NCBI GenBank assembly: GCA_959347315.1
Contig: OY365810.1
Coordinates: 3,951,467 to 4,015,466 of the forward strand
Reading direction: 5' to 3'
Source of the DNA: Bimastos eiseni
Lineage: Eukaryota > Annelida > Clitellata > Crassiclitellata > Lumbricidae
DNA length: 64,000 nt
Notes under the pieces: generated by a model
Databases searched by the model: none
Told to the model about the DNA's origin: nothing
The model's input: the letters and a program-made list of their open reading frames with translations, nothing else
Translations under genes and position numbers: made by a program
Shown: positions 54,837-64,000 of the stretch, piece after piece
Layout: each line of letters starts with the position of its first letter
Position numbering within the stretch: the first letter of the stretch is position 1

Positions 54837-56290
54837 TTAAAATATGGGCTGTTTGAACGTGCCTCTGAACGCTACGGCGTTGAATCTTTGAGTGCAAATG
54901 GAGAGACGTTGAAACAAGTGCACGGTCTCCATAGGATCTCCTGATACGGCGGTCATGCGGCGACTCAACTCCGACAAGAACTCGCGTCAAGCGCGATTGA
55001 TGGGTCCCAGTGATTCGAATGCCAAGGGAACGAAGTCATGTGTGGTGGGAAGAGTAGAATACTTGGAACACTTTCGGTCCGCGGCATGTTCAGACGCACC
55101 GCTAGGCACTGCCGAATACAGGTGTATGTATGAGGCGGCGCACGTGTGGATAGTTGTTGCATCCCAAGCGATGTACTTGCCTCTCGCCCACGGGATGAGT
55201 GTCGCTCCATCCGGTCTCTTTCCGTCGCTCCGGATCAAACCTTGTGGCTCCTTCGAGGATGGAACGTCTGCCTTTAACAGGGCTCTCCAGACAATATAAT
55301 TCAAGGCGAAGTTTCGGGCCGCTCTTCCTGTCGAATGTCTGCAAACAAGACCGTGATGTCCTCCCGGGTCAGTGGTTTCTCCACACTGACATTAATGCGG
55401 CGCACAGATGTTGAGTCTCAGGCGAAAGCCCACCGCCACCCTCACGGCCTCATTGCTCAGACCTAACCCGCAAGAGGTGACGGGAATAGTCGAGAGCCAA
55501 TCTCCAGAGTGGTGTGATGTCATCGCGCCCAGCCTTGCCCGGCTGAGTGGGTCATTACTGGAAGACAACACTGCAGCTTTGTCGATGTTAATCAAGGGTC
55601 TGTCCCAGACCTTCTGACTGGTCAAGGCCGATACCTCACCAACCGGGAGTGTTGGTGTGCGGGCCTCAAGGATTTCTTCCTTATGATCGTCGATCCAATC
55701 CTCCGAGTCGAGAACAGCGGCAACGAGCGACCTGGTCGATGCAGCTGAGGCTATATAAGCTGAAGATGCCAGCATCGACACCCGTCTAATTCCTAATCCG
55801 CCGGCTCTAATCTGAAGTGTGGCCTGTTTCCATTGTATATCGCTGAGCTTGATGTTAAGGATGTTTTCTAATCCAGCTCGCATTTGGTCGGCCATCTTCT
55901 CTAGAAGGGGGTGTCCCCAGCAGGGCGCTGCACGTAGGAGGTAGATCTGCTTCGCCGCCCCGAAGCATGAACGTAGCAGCATAAGTGCGGCCTGAGCCTG
56001 GAGTCAGGTCAAGTCCTTCAATGCCAATTCCAGAGAATCGCTATGGTGGTTGTGCCAGTATGTTGGAGGCAAACCACATCAACTGACGCCATGCCTCAAC
56101 TCCAGCTGGGTTGTTATTTATGGAGTGCAGAATATCAGTGAGGGCCCGGGAGCAGGCGAAACGGGCTCCTTTTGGGACATGCTTTAGCAATCTTCCGCCA
56201 TTCTGTCTAGGGTGTCGGGCAACACTATATGTGACCGCCTCGTCCACTGCTTCTACTCCTGAAGCATTTCCCGTGCAAATCCCCCCGCTC
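54837..56290 (-). pseudogene. RLE-type LINE relic with the reverse transcriptase deleted
   Basis: Minus strand. 56290-56044 encodes an N-terminal region (VTYSVARHPRQNGGRLLKHV then PKGARFACSRALTDI). At about 56041 it joins directly to a post-polymerase region in another frame (LRSCFGAAKQIYLLRAAPCW, IQWKQATLQIRAGGLGIRR, SAYIASAAS). A CCHC knuckle follows (CQCG...HHGLVC), then a restriction-like endonuclease motif (RSDGKRPDG...IAWDATT) and a C-terminal tail (REFLSELSRRMT) ending at TAA 54837-54839. The frame from 56039 has three in-frame stops (TGA near 56010, TAA 55392-55394, TGA 54987-54989). All polymerase motifs are missing. A CCHC knuckle plus PD...D endonuclease downstream of the polymerase is the layout of R2/R4/NeSL/Utopia-type LINEs; I cannot fix the clade. 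Confidence 0.7.
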
Positions 56291-57010
56291 CTCGTCGGCT
56301 AAACCCAAGACTGAACCAACTTCGACTGCCTTTGCATACAGCGCCTGCGCAGAACCATGGCCCAGCGGTGGCTGCTTCGAACCTGGACACGGGCTGTTTC
56401 GCGGACCATGTAGATGGACTGTGCCGTCTTTCAGGTGCAACTGTCTAACTGAAAGGCAGCGATACATACCCCGCTCGCCTCTTTTAATCCCAGTGCAACT
56501 TTCTGTGATTGGCCAGACTGTGATTGAGCGATCTGGGTTGGTTTCTTGTATGGAGACGCCATTTAACTGTGTTAAATAATCTTCCGGCTCGGAGCTGGAA
56601 GTGACTGGTCTTTGTTGTTAAGAAATATGGATACCCGAATAGGAAGGGAATGAATATATATGAAGTGGGAGGAATGGAGATGTAAACACACTCGGTTTCA
56701 AATGTCAAAAAATAAACGTCTTTACTGCGTTGCTATAGCAATACGCATTATGACGTCCTGGTATGCTATAAATGATTAACGGTGAGTTTTGAGTAAAAAT
56801 CTTTTTTCCATTTGCACAGGTTACAAATTTTGATTTAAAATCCTGAAAAATCTCTATTATAATATAAGAAAATATATAAAAATTCCCGATCCTGGCAATA
56901 AATGAAAAGAAATGATATAAAAATCGTGCGCTGACGAGCTCTCACTACTTTAAAACACTGTATAAACCTAGGAGATAAATCCGTCGATTGCCTTGAATAA
57001 CGCTACTACA

Positions 57011-57053
<43 letters not shown>

Positions 57054-57461
57054 TAAAGTGAAAATGCTGACTGTTTGCAGCAGTTTACAAATGAATTTTA
57101 GTTTGGTCATGCAGCTTGAAGTCACCTAGCCTCCACATTTAGAATTCAACCATTCGATCAATCCGCTCCTCTTTCATACTAAAACTACTCTTGTTTTTCT
57201 GTGACGCAAAATGATGCCCGTTGACGGACGATGATCGAGCTATGATCAGAATTTTGTGAAGGGACAAGGATTTATGTAATTAGTTTCAAGTGATTAAAGA
57301 ATTTTCTAAATGAATGTGAATGTGCAGTGGCTGATTTTCACACTTCACGCAATGTGTTTTGTGTGAAGTATGGCCTGCAAGCGACACAAGAAGACTACTG
57401 ACTAGCAGTTCCTTTCAGTAAGGCACGAATGTGCAGTGGCTGATTTTAAAGATACTTGGTT
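56291..57461. other. LINE 5' flank and unique sequence
   Basis: 56291-56480 may be 5' sequence of the preceding element. A TTA trinucleotide run lies at 57010-57053. GAATGTGCAGTGGCTGATTT occurs twice, near 57319 and 57427, and CACACTTCAC...GTGTGAAGT can form a hairpin between them. Confidence 0.4.
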
Positions 57462-57552
57462 GGTAGCTGTTTAGCGATAATGTTATATCAATGATAATCA
57501 GCCACGCCCTCCTCCTTATCTAGTCGTGGGACTGACACTTCCATGCTGTTAT
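57462..57552 (-). mobile_element. SR105 short element, diverged
   Basis: The minus strand reads AGTGTCAGTCCCACGACTAG, ATAAGGAGGAGGGCGTGGCT, GATTATCATTG and CGCTAAACAGCTACC. Confidence 0.65.
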
Positions 57553-58420
57553 TGTCGATTATGACAGAATGGTTTTGAACAGTTCTCTCTGTGCCTATGA
57601 CATTTAGCGGAGTGTTTGGGTGTGATTCAACTGCAAGCCATTGTCAGATTTTTAAAAGTGAGATGAAGTTGAGTTGTAAAGTAGACCTAACCGTGCAATC
57701 CAGCTTCGCCTGGAATTGAATTCCTAACTCAGCGAGTGCGCCACTTCTACCTTGAAATGATATCCCTGTGGCTCAATCCGATGCTGTCCTGATCATTTGG
57801 CGAGCCGTCCTAGTCATGTCATTGTTTATTACTGATCCTAGCACATTAATTTTACGCAGAACCATTGTTTCTTGTCAAGGGTTACGTGGTTATAAAAAGT
57901 ATTAGGTACTCAAGTAGTTTCTTGATATTTTATACATACAGTTGAACCATTACGGGCCGAATATGTTCTAATTTTTTATGATGGATATGTTTAAGTCTGC
58001 GAGTGGCCAATGAAAGTTACAGTTTACAAATACATTTATTGCAGAACTGTGTGCAAAATAGGCGGTGTATATGGCGAGGGCTTAGCTGTCTAATATGCGG
58101 TTGTATTGCTGAGGTGAATTTGTCACCACCTCATCACTCGCAATTGCGAATAGGATAGAAAAACAACATAGAACTTTTCGATATTCTTTCTGTAAACATT
58201 TCAAAGCTCAATCTTTCACAAGCGGGGTAAATTGATGTCTTTGAAGAGAAAACTAGCTTTTGGATGAGGAGAAGAGGACTTCAATGTGAAAATGTCATAA
58301 TCACAAACCATTTCCTCCCAATATAAAACTCATTGGATTGTCACGAATTCCAAGACCCAGCCTGGGCAGGGATGGGGAGGGGCAGCTGCCCCATTCTCTC
58401 TGTGGCGACACTAATGAATG
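57553..58420. other. Unique sequence; tRNA-like arm on minus strand
   Basis: Near 57720 the minus strand has GGAATTCAATTCC with GTGGCGCACTCGCTGAG upstream, a weak B/A box pair of a decayed SINE. No gene seen. Confidence 0.35.
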
Positions 58421-58745
58421 CATTCATTATGGGATCTCCTCTATTGTTTGGCACTGTCTCTTGGGCAATGCACTTGTCTATATTCGGGATCTCTTCACCT
58501 TAACTTCGGCTCGCTTAGGTCGCCAATCGCTAAGCTTGGACTGCAGAGGCCACTTTGTGGTTCCACATGCTCCCACTGCACCAGACAGAATAGAGCTTTC
58601 GAAATCGAGGGTCCCAAGTGTTTGGAATGGCCTCTCATCTGACCTGCGCTATCTCCTGCGCGACCTGTCTTTTATGAGGCTTTCGGTTCCATTCGCCGTT
58701 CTCTACCTCAAAGCCTCTTTCCGCCAGCCATTGCTCTTTACGTAG
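58421..58745 (+). mobile_element. LINE C-terminal fragment, same family as 50.6 kb copy
   Basis: The frame reads ISSIVWHCLLGNALVYIRDL then FTLTSARLGRQSL and SVWNGLSSDLRYL. This aligns with ISSIVWHCVLGNAPVYLRDL of the 50.6-52.6 kb element at about 80% nucleotide identity. Unlike that copy it keeps a longer C-terminus to TAG 58743-58745 (LKASFRQPLLFT). It is 5' truncated; T-rich 3' untranslated sequence probably follows. Confidence 0.75.
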
Positions 58746-60408
58746 CTTACCTTCTTTTTTATTTCTCGAGTTATCTTGTTGCACCCTTTCCTATTATCAT
58801 CATTATGTGTTTTTATTGTCTTTATCCTCCTCTGATCACTCAGCTCCAGTACATCATGTGAACTCCAAGGTGTTTTCTTCTGTTTTTCCTAAAACCAGGA
58901 CCTCGTGTGCTACAGCTGTTAAGTGTATCTAGTTTCTACTACTGTGTTCATGTTCTTTATGCCCATATGTCTTCATTTCTCGCAAGGCAAAGTGTTGTAC
59001 TGCAGTTCAACTATTCCTTCTTTGAGTCTTTCTACATCGTATCTTTTTCCAAGCATTTCTCTGTGGATAGTTTTCCGCTTAATTCTTACTCCAGCCATTA
59101 CCCGATGCAATGTCTAGCTTAGAGAATGCCCGACACATGATACACTACTTCTCCACCTCTTATTGACCAGTATGAAGTCTATCATATTTTTTGCTTTCCC
59201 ATCCTGTGATTCCTAGGTCCACTTCCTGTTTGCTTTACAATAATAGATAAGCAGTGTTCATTATCTCACCTGCCTCACTCATTCCAAAACCTAACTCATC
59301 ACCATAAATATATATTTATATATGTCTTCATTACCAGCTGAAGTAAATTTTTATCTTTTCACTAACTTTAAATCGCTTCCCTTCACCTCTGATGCATCTG
59401 TCTGCAATCTTAATATTATACGTGATCTTCATTCCTCCTTCTCTAACCACATCTCCTCCTTCTCTCGCTCCTGCTTCTATGCTCGAATTCATAACTGCCT
59501 ATACCATTGCCACCTCTATTGCAATTCAAAAATCGTTAACTGTAATTATATTATCCTCGATTCTTAACCCAAAAAACCTAAACGTTTGCAACTTACCCAT
59601 GGAAAAGTCACTAGCTAGAGCTATTACAGAATGCCAAGCTGCACGCATCACTTATATTCTAAATCAATACATTTGACGTCCCCTATTGATTTGAACAACC
59701 TCTCTGACTCGATGCAGTGCTCGTGAATAAGCTGGTGTCCTGCACCTGGCTTTTGAGTGGCGCTTGGATAGTTTGGAAATTACGATTCCGATACACCCAG
59801 TCGGTAAACATAATGCAGAGTATCCCAATGAGGGCATGATGTAGGCCTATAGGCCTTCGCATTCTCGAAAGCGAAACGAAAACCAAATGCATATAACTTC
59901 AAAACTGAAATTATCGTGGGTATTTCCGTTTTCAGTTGTTAGACTGTAGGCTCAGGTGTAAACTAATCGTGTAGCCATGAGCCTACTGCCAACTAGGAAC
60001 AGGTCTACAGCATACAGACTGTGACCCAATTTAGAGAATATCAACCGCGACGAACATTTCGATTGACGCAAACAGATTTACTCTGATCAATTGATGCTAC
60101 TACAACGAAAGTTACAGGTAAAGACTAATATTGTTCATAAGCATGAGATTAGGTAACTCTTAGATAACATAATATTGTAGGCCTGCTGTTTTATTCCGAC
60201 CAAATATATACCAAAATCGAAACCTCACTGATGCAAGCCAGTACGTACAAAGATTATAGCCGAAGGCAGCCATGACAGTAACCTACAAAACGATGATAAT
60301 AAAATTTTTAATCAGACCAAGACGTTGTTCTAGGGTATGTCATCCCTTTATCAAGCGTCGAAAACTAGTAGCAATCAATCAGACACTAAGATTTCCAGTA
60401 ATCATTAC
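58746..60408. other. T-rich sequence, then unique spacer
   Basis: 58746 to roughly 59670 is pyrimidine-rich and may include the LINE 3' untranslated region. Frames of 64 to 94 codons here have no supporting features. GTGAATAAGCTGGTGTCC near 59727 recurs near 6441. Confidence 0.35.
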
Positions 60409-60690
60409 TTGAGAATGGTTGAGAATTTGAGCTTTGAGGAAAGGTTGAATAAGTGTGGATTTATAGCATTGGAGATAAGGAGGAGGAGCGGATACCTGAT
60501 TGAAGCCTACAAGATTATTACTGGGAAGGAGGCGGTGCAGTCGGAGAGGTTTTTTTTCAATTTACACCAAATTTACACCAATAGAGTAACTCGGGGACAC
60601 AGATATAAATTGTTCAAGAAACGGAAAGGAACAATATTAGAACAGAAATTTTCCCAATTTCCTCTTAAAAGCCGCGACGGTGTCTACTGA
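60409..60690 (+). mobile_element. LINE C-terminal fragment (LxFEERLxKxGxxxLExRR type)
   Basis: The frame contains VENLSFEERLNKCGFIALEI, RRRSGYLIEAYKIITG, then VTRGHRYKLFKKRKGTILEQ and FSQF. This is the pattern of the C-terminal region of Jockey/CR1-related LINEs (YEERLxxLGLxxLExRRxRGDLIxxYKI...TRGHxxKLxKxR...FSxRV). The expected WNxLP motif is lost after a stop at 60688-60690. It is a third LINE subfamily in the window. Confidence 0.65.
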
Positions 60691-61236
60691 GAGAATACTG
60701 TCATCCAAGTCTATTACTCGCGTACTTCAAGCCTATTGCTTGCAGCATTGTCTGCAAATTTGAGTTCAAGAGATTTGCATAGTTTTAGATCATTTAAATT
60801 GTTCAACCAGGATTTTATAATTTGTTACACCACATGTTGGGCTATATTCCTACATTTCTACTTCACGTAGAAGCAAATTTTCTAGTGTCAATATGCAAGG
60901 AGCGAATTTGAGGGTCGTGATTAGATGGTACTGTAACGGAACGGGGCCTATTCGACAGTGACCAGGATGACGACTTGCAGCCCCGTCCGATATGGAGGTA
61001 GTTCGAGTTGCAGTGCGCTGAGTAAGGCTTCAGTGGTTTGCTGAAGACTAACCATTTAAGGTTTAAATAGCTCCTTTCTGGATGACGCTTGGAATAAGAC
61101 ACGCTTGTTCGATAATCCTCTTTTAATGTACAACGGAAAACAATACTTCTGTAGCGCCCATTCGGAAACAGCCCGTATCTCACTCCCTCAATACGCCCTA
61201 CGTCGATAACTAACGAGTAATTGCAACGCTACGTCA
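60691..61236. other. LINE 3' flank and unique spacer
   Basis: No gene seen. Confidence 0.35.
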
Positions 61237-61500
61237 ATGGCTGACGGCGACTACTATGCTACGTCAATGGCTGACGGCGACTATCGCAAATCGACGACGA
61301 CTATATCCACGACGACTATAGCAAGCCACGACGACTATTCGTGCTTCCTAGGCGCCGAGACTGCAAGGCCGAAGCCGAATCTACAAGGCTCCCCGATGAC
61401 GATCTCCAGACGACGACGACGATTCCTCGGCGGCGACGACGATGATTCCCAGGCGACGACTACGATCATACGACGACTACGATCATACGACAACGATCTT
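61237..61500. repeat. CGACGACTAT-rich repeat with 26-bp duplication
   Basis: A 26-bp block containing GCTACGTCAATGGCTGACGG is duplicated near 61224 and 61257. Many CGACGACTAT/GACGACGAC units follow to about 61500. It is far more GC- and CpG-rich than its flanks; the 95-codon frame follows the repeat. Confidence 0.7.
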
Positions 61501-61539
61501 CCAGGCGAACTCCTTTTATACTAATTTGCTGTAGGTAGT

Positions 61540-61745
61540 AGATGATACACAGTAGATAGGAGACAGTAGACACTAGAGACTACACAGTATATAGTAGATA
61601 ATACACAGTAGATAGGATACAGTAGATAGTAGATATCTACAGTAGATAGTAGATAGACTACAGTAGATAGGATACAGTAGATAGTAGATATCTACAGTAG
61701 ATAGTAGATAGACTACAGTAGATAGTAGATAAGCGTATACAGCAG
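61540..61745. repeat. ACAGTAGATAGTAGAT tandem array
   Basis: Units of 7 to 10 bp (GTAGATA, GATACAGTAGATAG) with a higher-order repeat of about 57 bp seen twice (near 61610 and 61665). Confidence 0.85.
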
Positions 61746-61855
61746 GTAGATACCATAGTACAAAGAACACAGTAGACAGGTGTACACAACAGGCAGACAC
61801 TACAGCAGGCCAACACTAGGTAAGCGTACCCCTATTCCGTTACAGTACTAATTGT

Positions 61856-62026
61856 CAGGGCCGCACCTAGGGGGCAGCGGGGCCTTGGCCCACGGCGCAA
61901 ATGTGGAAAGGGCGCGAATTTCAAGATGGAATAACTTATTATTCCATAAAATGCTCTATTTTCAAAATGTGGGGGCTCCAGATTGATGCTAGGCACAAGG
62001 CATAATTTTAGCTCGGTACGGCCTTG
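61856..62026. mobile_element. hAT-like MITE, 171 bp
   Basis: The left end is CAGGGCCGCACCTAGGGGG; the right end, reverse-complemented, is CAAGGCCGTACCGAGC. The flanks CTAATTGT (61848-61855) and CAAAATGT (62027-62034) agree at 6 of 8 positions, consistent with an aged 8-bp duplication. There is a GC-rich left half and no coding capacity. Confidence 0.65.
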
Positions 62027-62153
62027 CAAAATGTTTCACTTCGTGACACTTATTCATTCCTAGATTCAGCCTTTAGAAAAAATTTTTGCATTAATGATCA
62101 TGAATTGAATTACTCAAACTGATAAGTTCTTTCTTTTTTCTGTCCGAGAGCAG

Positions 62154-62435
62154 TTCATGGAATCATGGCGAACGCATATGCTTCTGAGAGTATGCAACAA
62201 ATCTTCAGAAGATGCACACACATCAATTTTCACATCATTGCTTGCTTACGAGCCAAACAATTATTGGATGAGTTCCAAGTGGAAGAACTTACTAGCACAG
62301 AATCTCTTATCAAACGAAGTGACATGGTTTTTGAATGGATTGAAAATAATAAATCACTGCGTGATGACGTTAGTCAGGTAATGGAGAAAAATGAACAAGT
62401 GCACGTATCTAATCTACTGAAAGGAATCGGAAAAG
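62154..62435 (+). CDS. Candidate exon, about 90-residue helical domain
   Basis: A pyrimidine-rich tract ending GAGAGCAG (62153) is a plausible acceptor. ATG at 62165 has a strong context (A at -3, G at +4). The frame encodes MANAYASESMQQIFRRCTHI, then ACLRAKQLLDEFQVEELTST, SLIKRSDMVFEWIENNKSLR and VHVSNLLKGIG. It reaches a candidate donor AAAAG|GTAAAA at 62435. Translation beyond the donor looks non-coding. The predicted exon is one compact, amphipathic helical unit of about 90 residues with no signal peptide or membrane segment. Its size and LLDEF...LTSxES...FEWIE pattern loosely recall CARD/death-fold domains, but a segment between helices would be short, and this is only a suggestion. Confidence 0.4.
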
Positions 62436-62696
62436 GTAAAACTTTAGAGTTCTTCACAAATAAATGTAAAAATATTACCTGCATTAGCAGCCTTACATGT
62501 TTATTGTCCTTGTTGCTTCTGATCAAACACAAGTTACCTATTCAGATATAGGCCTTTTCAGTCCAATATCAGATTCAGTGTGAGCCGCAATACGGCAACC
62601 AGTAATATATATATAATTATTATAAGTGATTAGCAAAACGACCAATATTCGCAAATTCCAAAATTCATTGTTTTTCATCTGAACTTGGTAGTGGTA

Positions 62697-62770
62697 GTTA
62701 CAGTTTAACGACGCAATGTGATAACAAAGATTTCTTGCAACTCCAACTCCTTTATCTAGTCCCACACCTT
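62697..62770 (-). mobile_element. SR105 short element, truncated by the next element
   Basis: The minus strand reads GGGACTAGATAAAGGAGTTG, AATCTTTGTTATCACATTGC and GTCGTTAAACTGTAAC followed by TACCACTACC. The 5' third is missing where the 729-bp element begins. Confidence 0.65.
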
Positions 62771-63499
62771 CAGGATGGCCAAAGAAGTACCCCCCTATGG
62801 TTATTTGCTAATCTTTGGGCCAAAAATATGAAATATTGAATGAAATTTTACAGTCTCAAACCCAATTATTATTTGCATATAACCGCCAAAATTTTTTAAA
62901 ATATTCCAAGCAGAACTTATAATGACTGCAACCACCGCTTTTTGATGGTCAAAAAACATTTAACGCCGCAAAAAGTTATAAAAAGCTAATTTATGAAGTC
63001 ACATTTCAAGCAGTTGTAATAAAACACACTTCATGAATATTATTATTGAGAAAAGAAACTGGAAATTATCGCAGAAGATTTTAACTTCATCGCTTATCTT
63101 CGTATAACTGGGCAAATTATCACCTCAGGTCCCCAGCCAGGTAATCAAAACTTGCCAAATAGACTCAGAATATGTGTGGCTACTGGTGGCAAACACATTG
63201 TACACAGGATGTGAAAGAACATGATGTTTGTTTTATAACAATTACTTGAGATGTGACCTCATAAAATCGTTTTTCTTACTTTTTGCTGCATTGTATGTTT
63301 TTTGACCATGAAAAAACCATGGTTGCACTCATTAAAAGTGATATTATTTTTTTTATCTTTGAAATATTTCATAAAATATTGGCAGTTATATGTAAATATG
63401 AATTAGCTTTGCCCCTGTAAAATTTCATGTAATAATTCTCACTATTGGTCGAAATATTGGCAAATTGACTGAGAGATTTCTTTTTAATGGCCCATCCTG
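62771..63499. mobile_element. 729-bp element with long inverted arms
   Basis: The left arm (62771 to about 63035) and right arm (about 63215-63499) are inverted copies of each other, roughly 65-75% identical by eye. Outer ends are CAGGATGGCC and, reverse-complemented, CAGGATGGGCC. Inner matches include TGAAATTTTACAG, TGGTCAAAAAACAT, GCAAAAAGT and TTATGARGTCACATYTCAAG. The 180-bp centre is unique and no transposase frame exists. This is the structure of a foldback or long-TIR DNA transposon. No target duplication is clear. Confidence 0.75.
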
Positions 63500-64000
63500 T
63501 AGATAAAGAAGGTGGGCGAACTTATGGTGCTAAATGTTTTTAGATATTGGTCGTACGATACCCATTATTTGTGTCCAGACAATGTTATGAAACTGTCAAA
63601 CTGATGACGAAGCTCTAAACTTCATTTCACCTGTACTTTAGATTCAAAAACAGTCTACAATGAGCATAGAAATTTATAAAATCTAAGGAAAAGGCAGCGA
63701 AACAAATTGTGTTTATTTTGTCGATCAGCAACATCACATATCATCAGTCTTTGATAACAATAAAGCCTTTATGTACTAAACCCGGTCTGCTGGCTGTAAC
63801 CATGCAGGTTAAATTTAGTTCGTTCAATTTGATCGTGAGCTATAAAAGCATTGAAACACAATGGGTTAATTTATTGTGCATATCTATAATCATGTAGAAC
63901 CTACACCTAGGTATTACATAATATATCATGCTGTAGTTCAGATGCATCTGAATTATGCGAGATTTTATTTCAGTAGGCCCCCCTCATTGCACCAAAAACT
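63500..64000. other. Unique AT-rich sequence
   Basis: It starts with GATAAAGAAGGTGGGCGA, resembling the SR105 core on the plus strand. Otherwise there is no gene or repeat; the 62-codon frame at 63709-63897 is unsupported. Confidence 0.35.

Noticed and set aside
55102..55344. Additional frames in other registers over the LINE relic
   Set aside because: They are shadows of the minus-strand endonuclease frame.

Overview
This window looks like a piece of a metazoan nuclear genome, probably a marine invertebrate. I cannot place it further from sequence alone. There are no bacterial-style operons and no ribosome binding sites. Long open frames are almost all simple-sequence translations or retrotransposon relics. 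Short tandem repeats are very abundant, tRNA-derived SINEs and several non-LTR retrotransposon lineages are present, and candidate splice sites flank the few plausible exons. The octamer TAGGCCTA occurs at least nine times, where about one is expected by chance.

Host genes are sparse. Three exon candidates stand out. One is an internal exon on the minus strand (about 1800-2518) encoding an acidic, low-complexity segment with degenerate EPVEDNA-type repeats. One is a possible first coding exon at the edge of a GC-rich block (5737-5820, ending in a perfect GTGAGT donor). One is a plus-strand exon (62154-62435) encoding about 90 helical residues. None has a product I can name. A cluster of CAGGTG E-boxes and CCAAT boxes at 15.8-16.3 kb is the best candidate regulatory module.

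The rest is repeat-derived. (1) A short element of about 105 bp, which I call SR105 here, is present in roughly 16 clear copies plus a few doubtful ones on both strands. One copy (23607-23711) has a 15-bp target-site duplication, and a related uninterrupted site lies at 33.1 kb. (2) LINE relics include a 5'-truncated, stop-bearing reverse-transcriptase copy at 50.6-52.6 kb, C-terminal fragments at 33.9, 53.9, 58.4 and 60.4 kb, and a set of 3' ends sharing a terminal hairpin. (3) A second LINE type with a CCHC knuckle and a restriction-like endonuclease motif (54.8-56.3 kb, minus strand) has lost its whole reverse transcriptase. (4) A tRNA-derived SINE occurs three times; one copy is nested inside another. 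(5) DNA transposons include three hAT-like MITEs with 8-bp duplications, a 930-bp element with CACTC termini and TACGT-rich ends, and a 729-bp element with inverted arms of about 265 bp. (6) Minisatellites have units of 18, 22, 23, 35, 36 and 41 bp, and there are numerous microsatellites.

Layout: 0-8 kb, exon candidates, SR105 copies, first arrays; 8-22 kb, microsatellite-rich with SR105 copies, one SINE and the E-box/CCAAT cluster; 22-37 kb, LINE 3' ends, the 930-bp element and (TA)n; 37-50 kb, mostly unique AT-rich DNA with a hAT MITE, minisatellites, a 67-bp palindrome and nested SINEs; 50-64 kb, LINE bodies, the endonuclease-type relic, and the long inverted-repeat element. All boundaries were read by eye.
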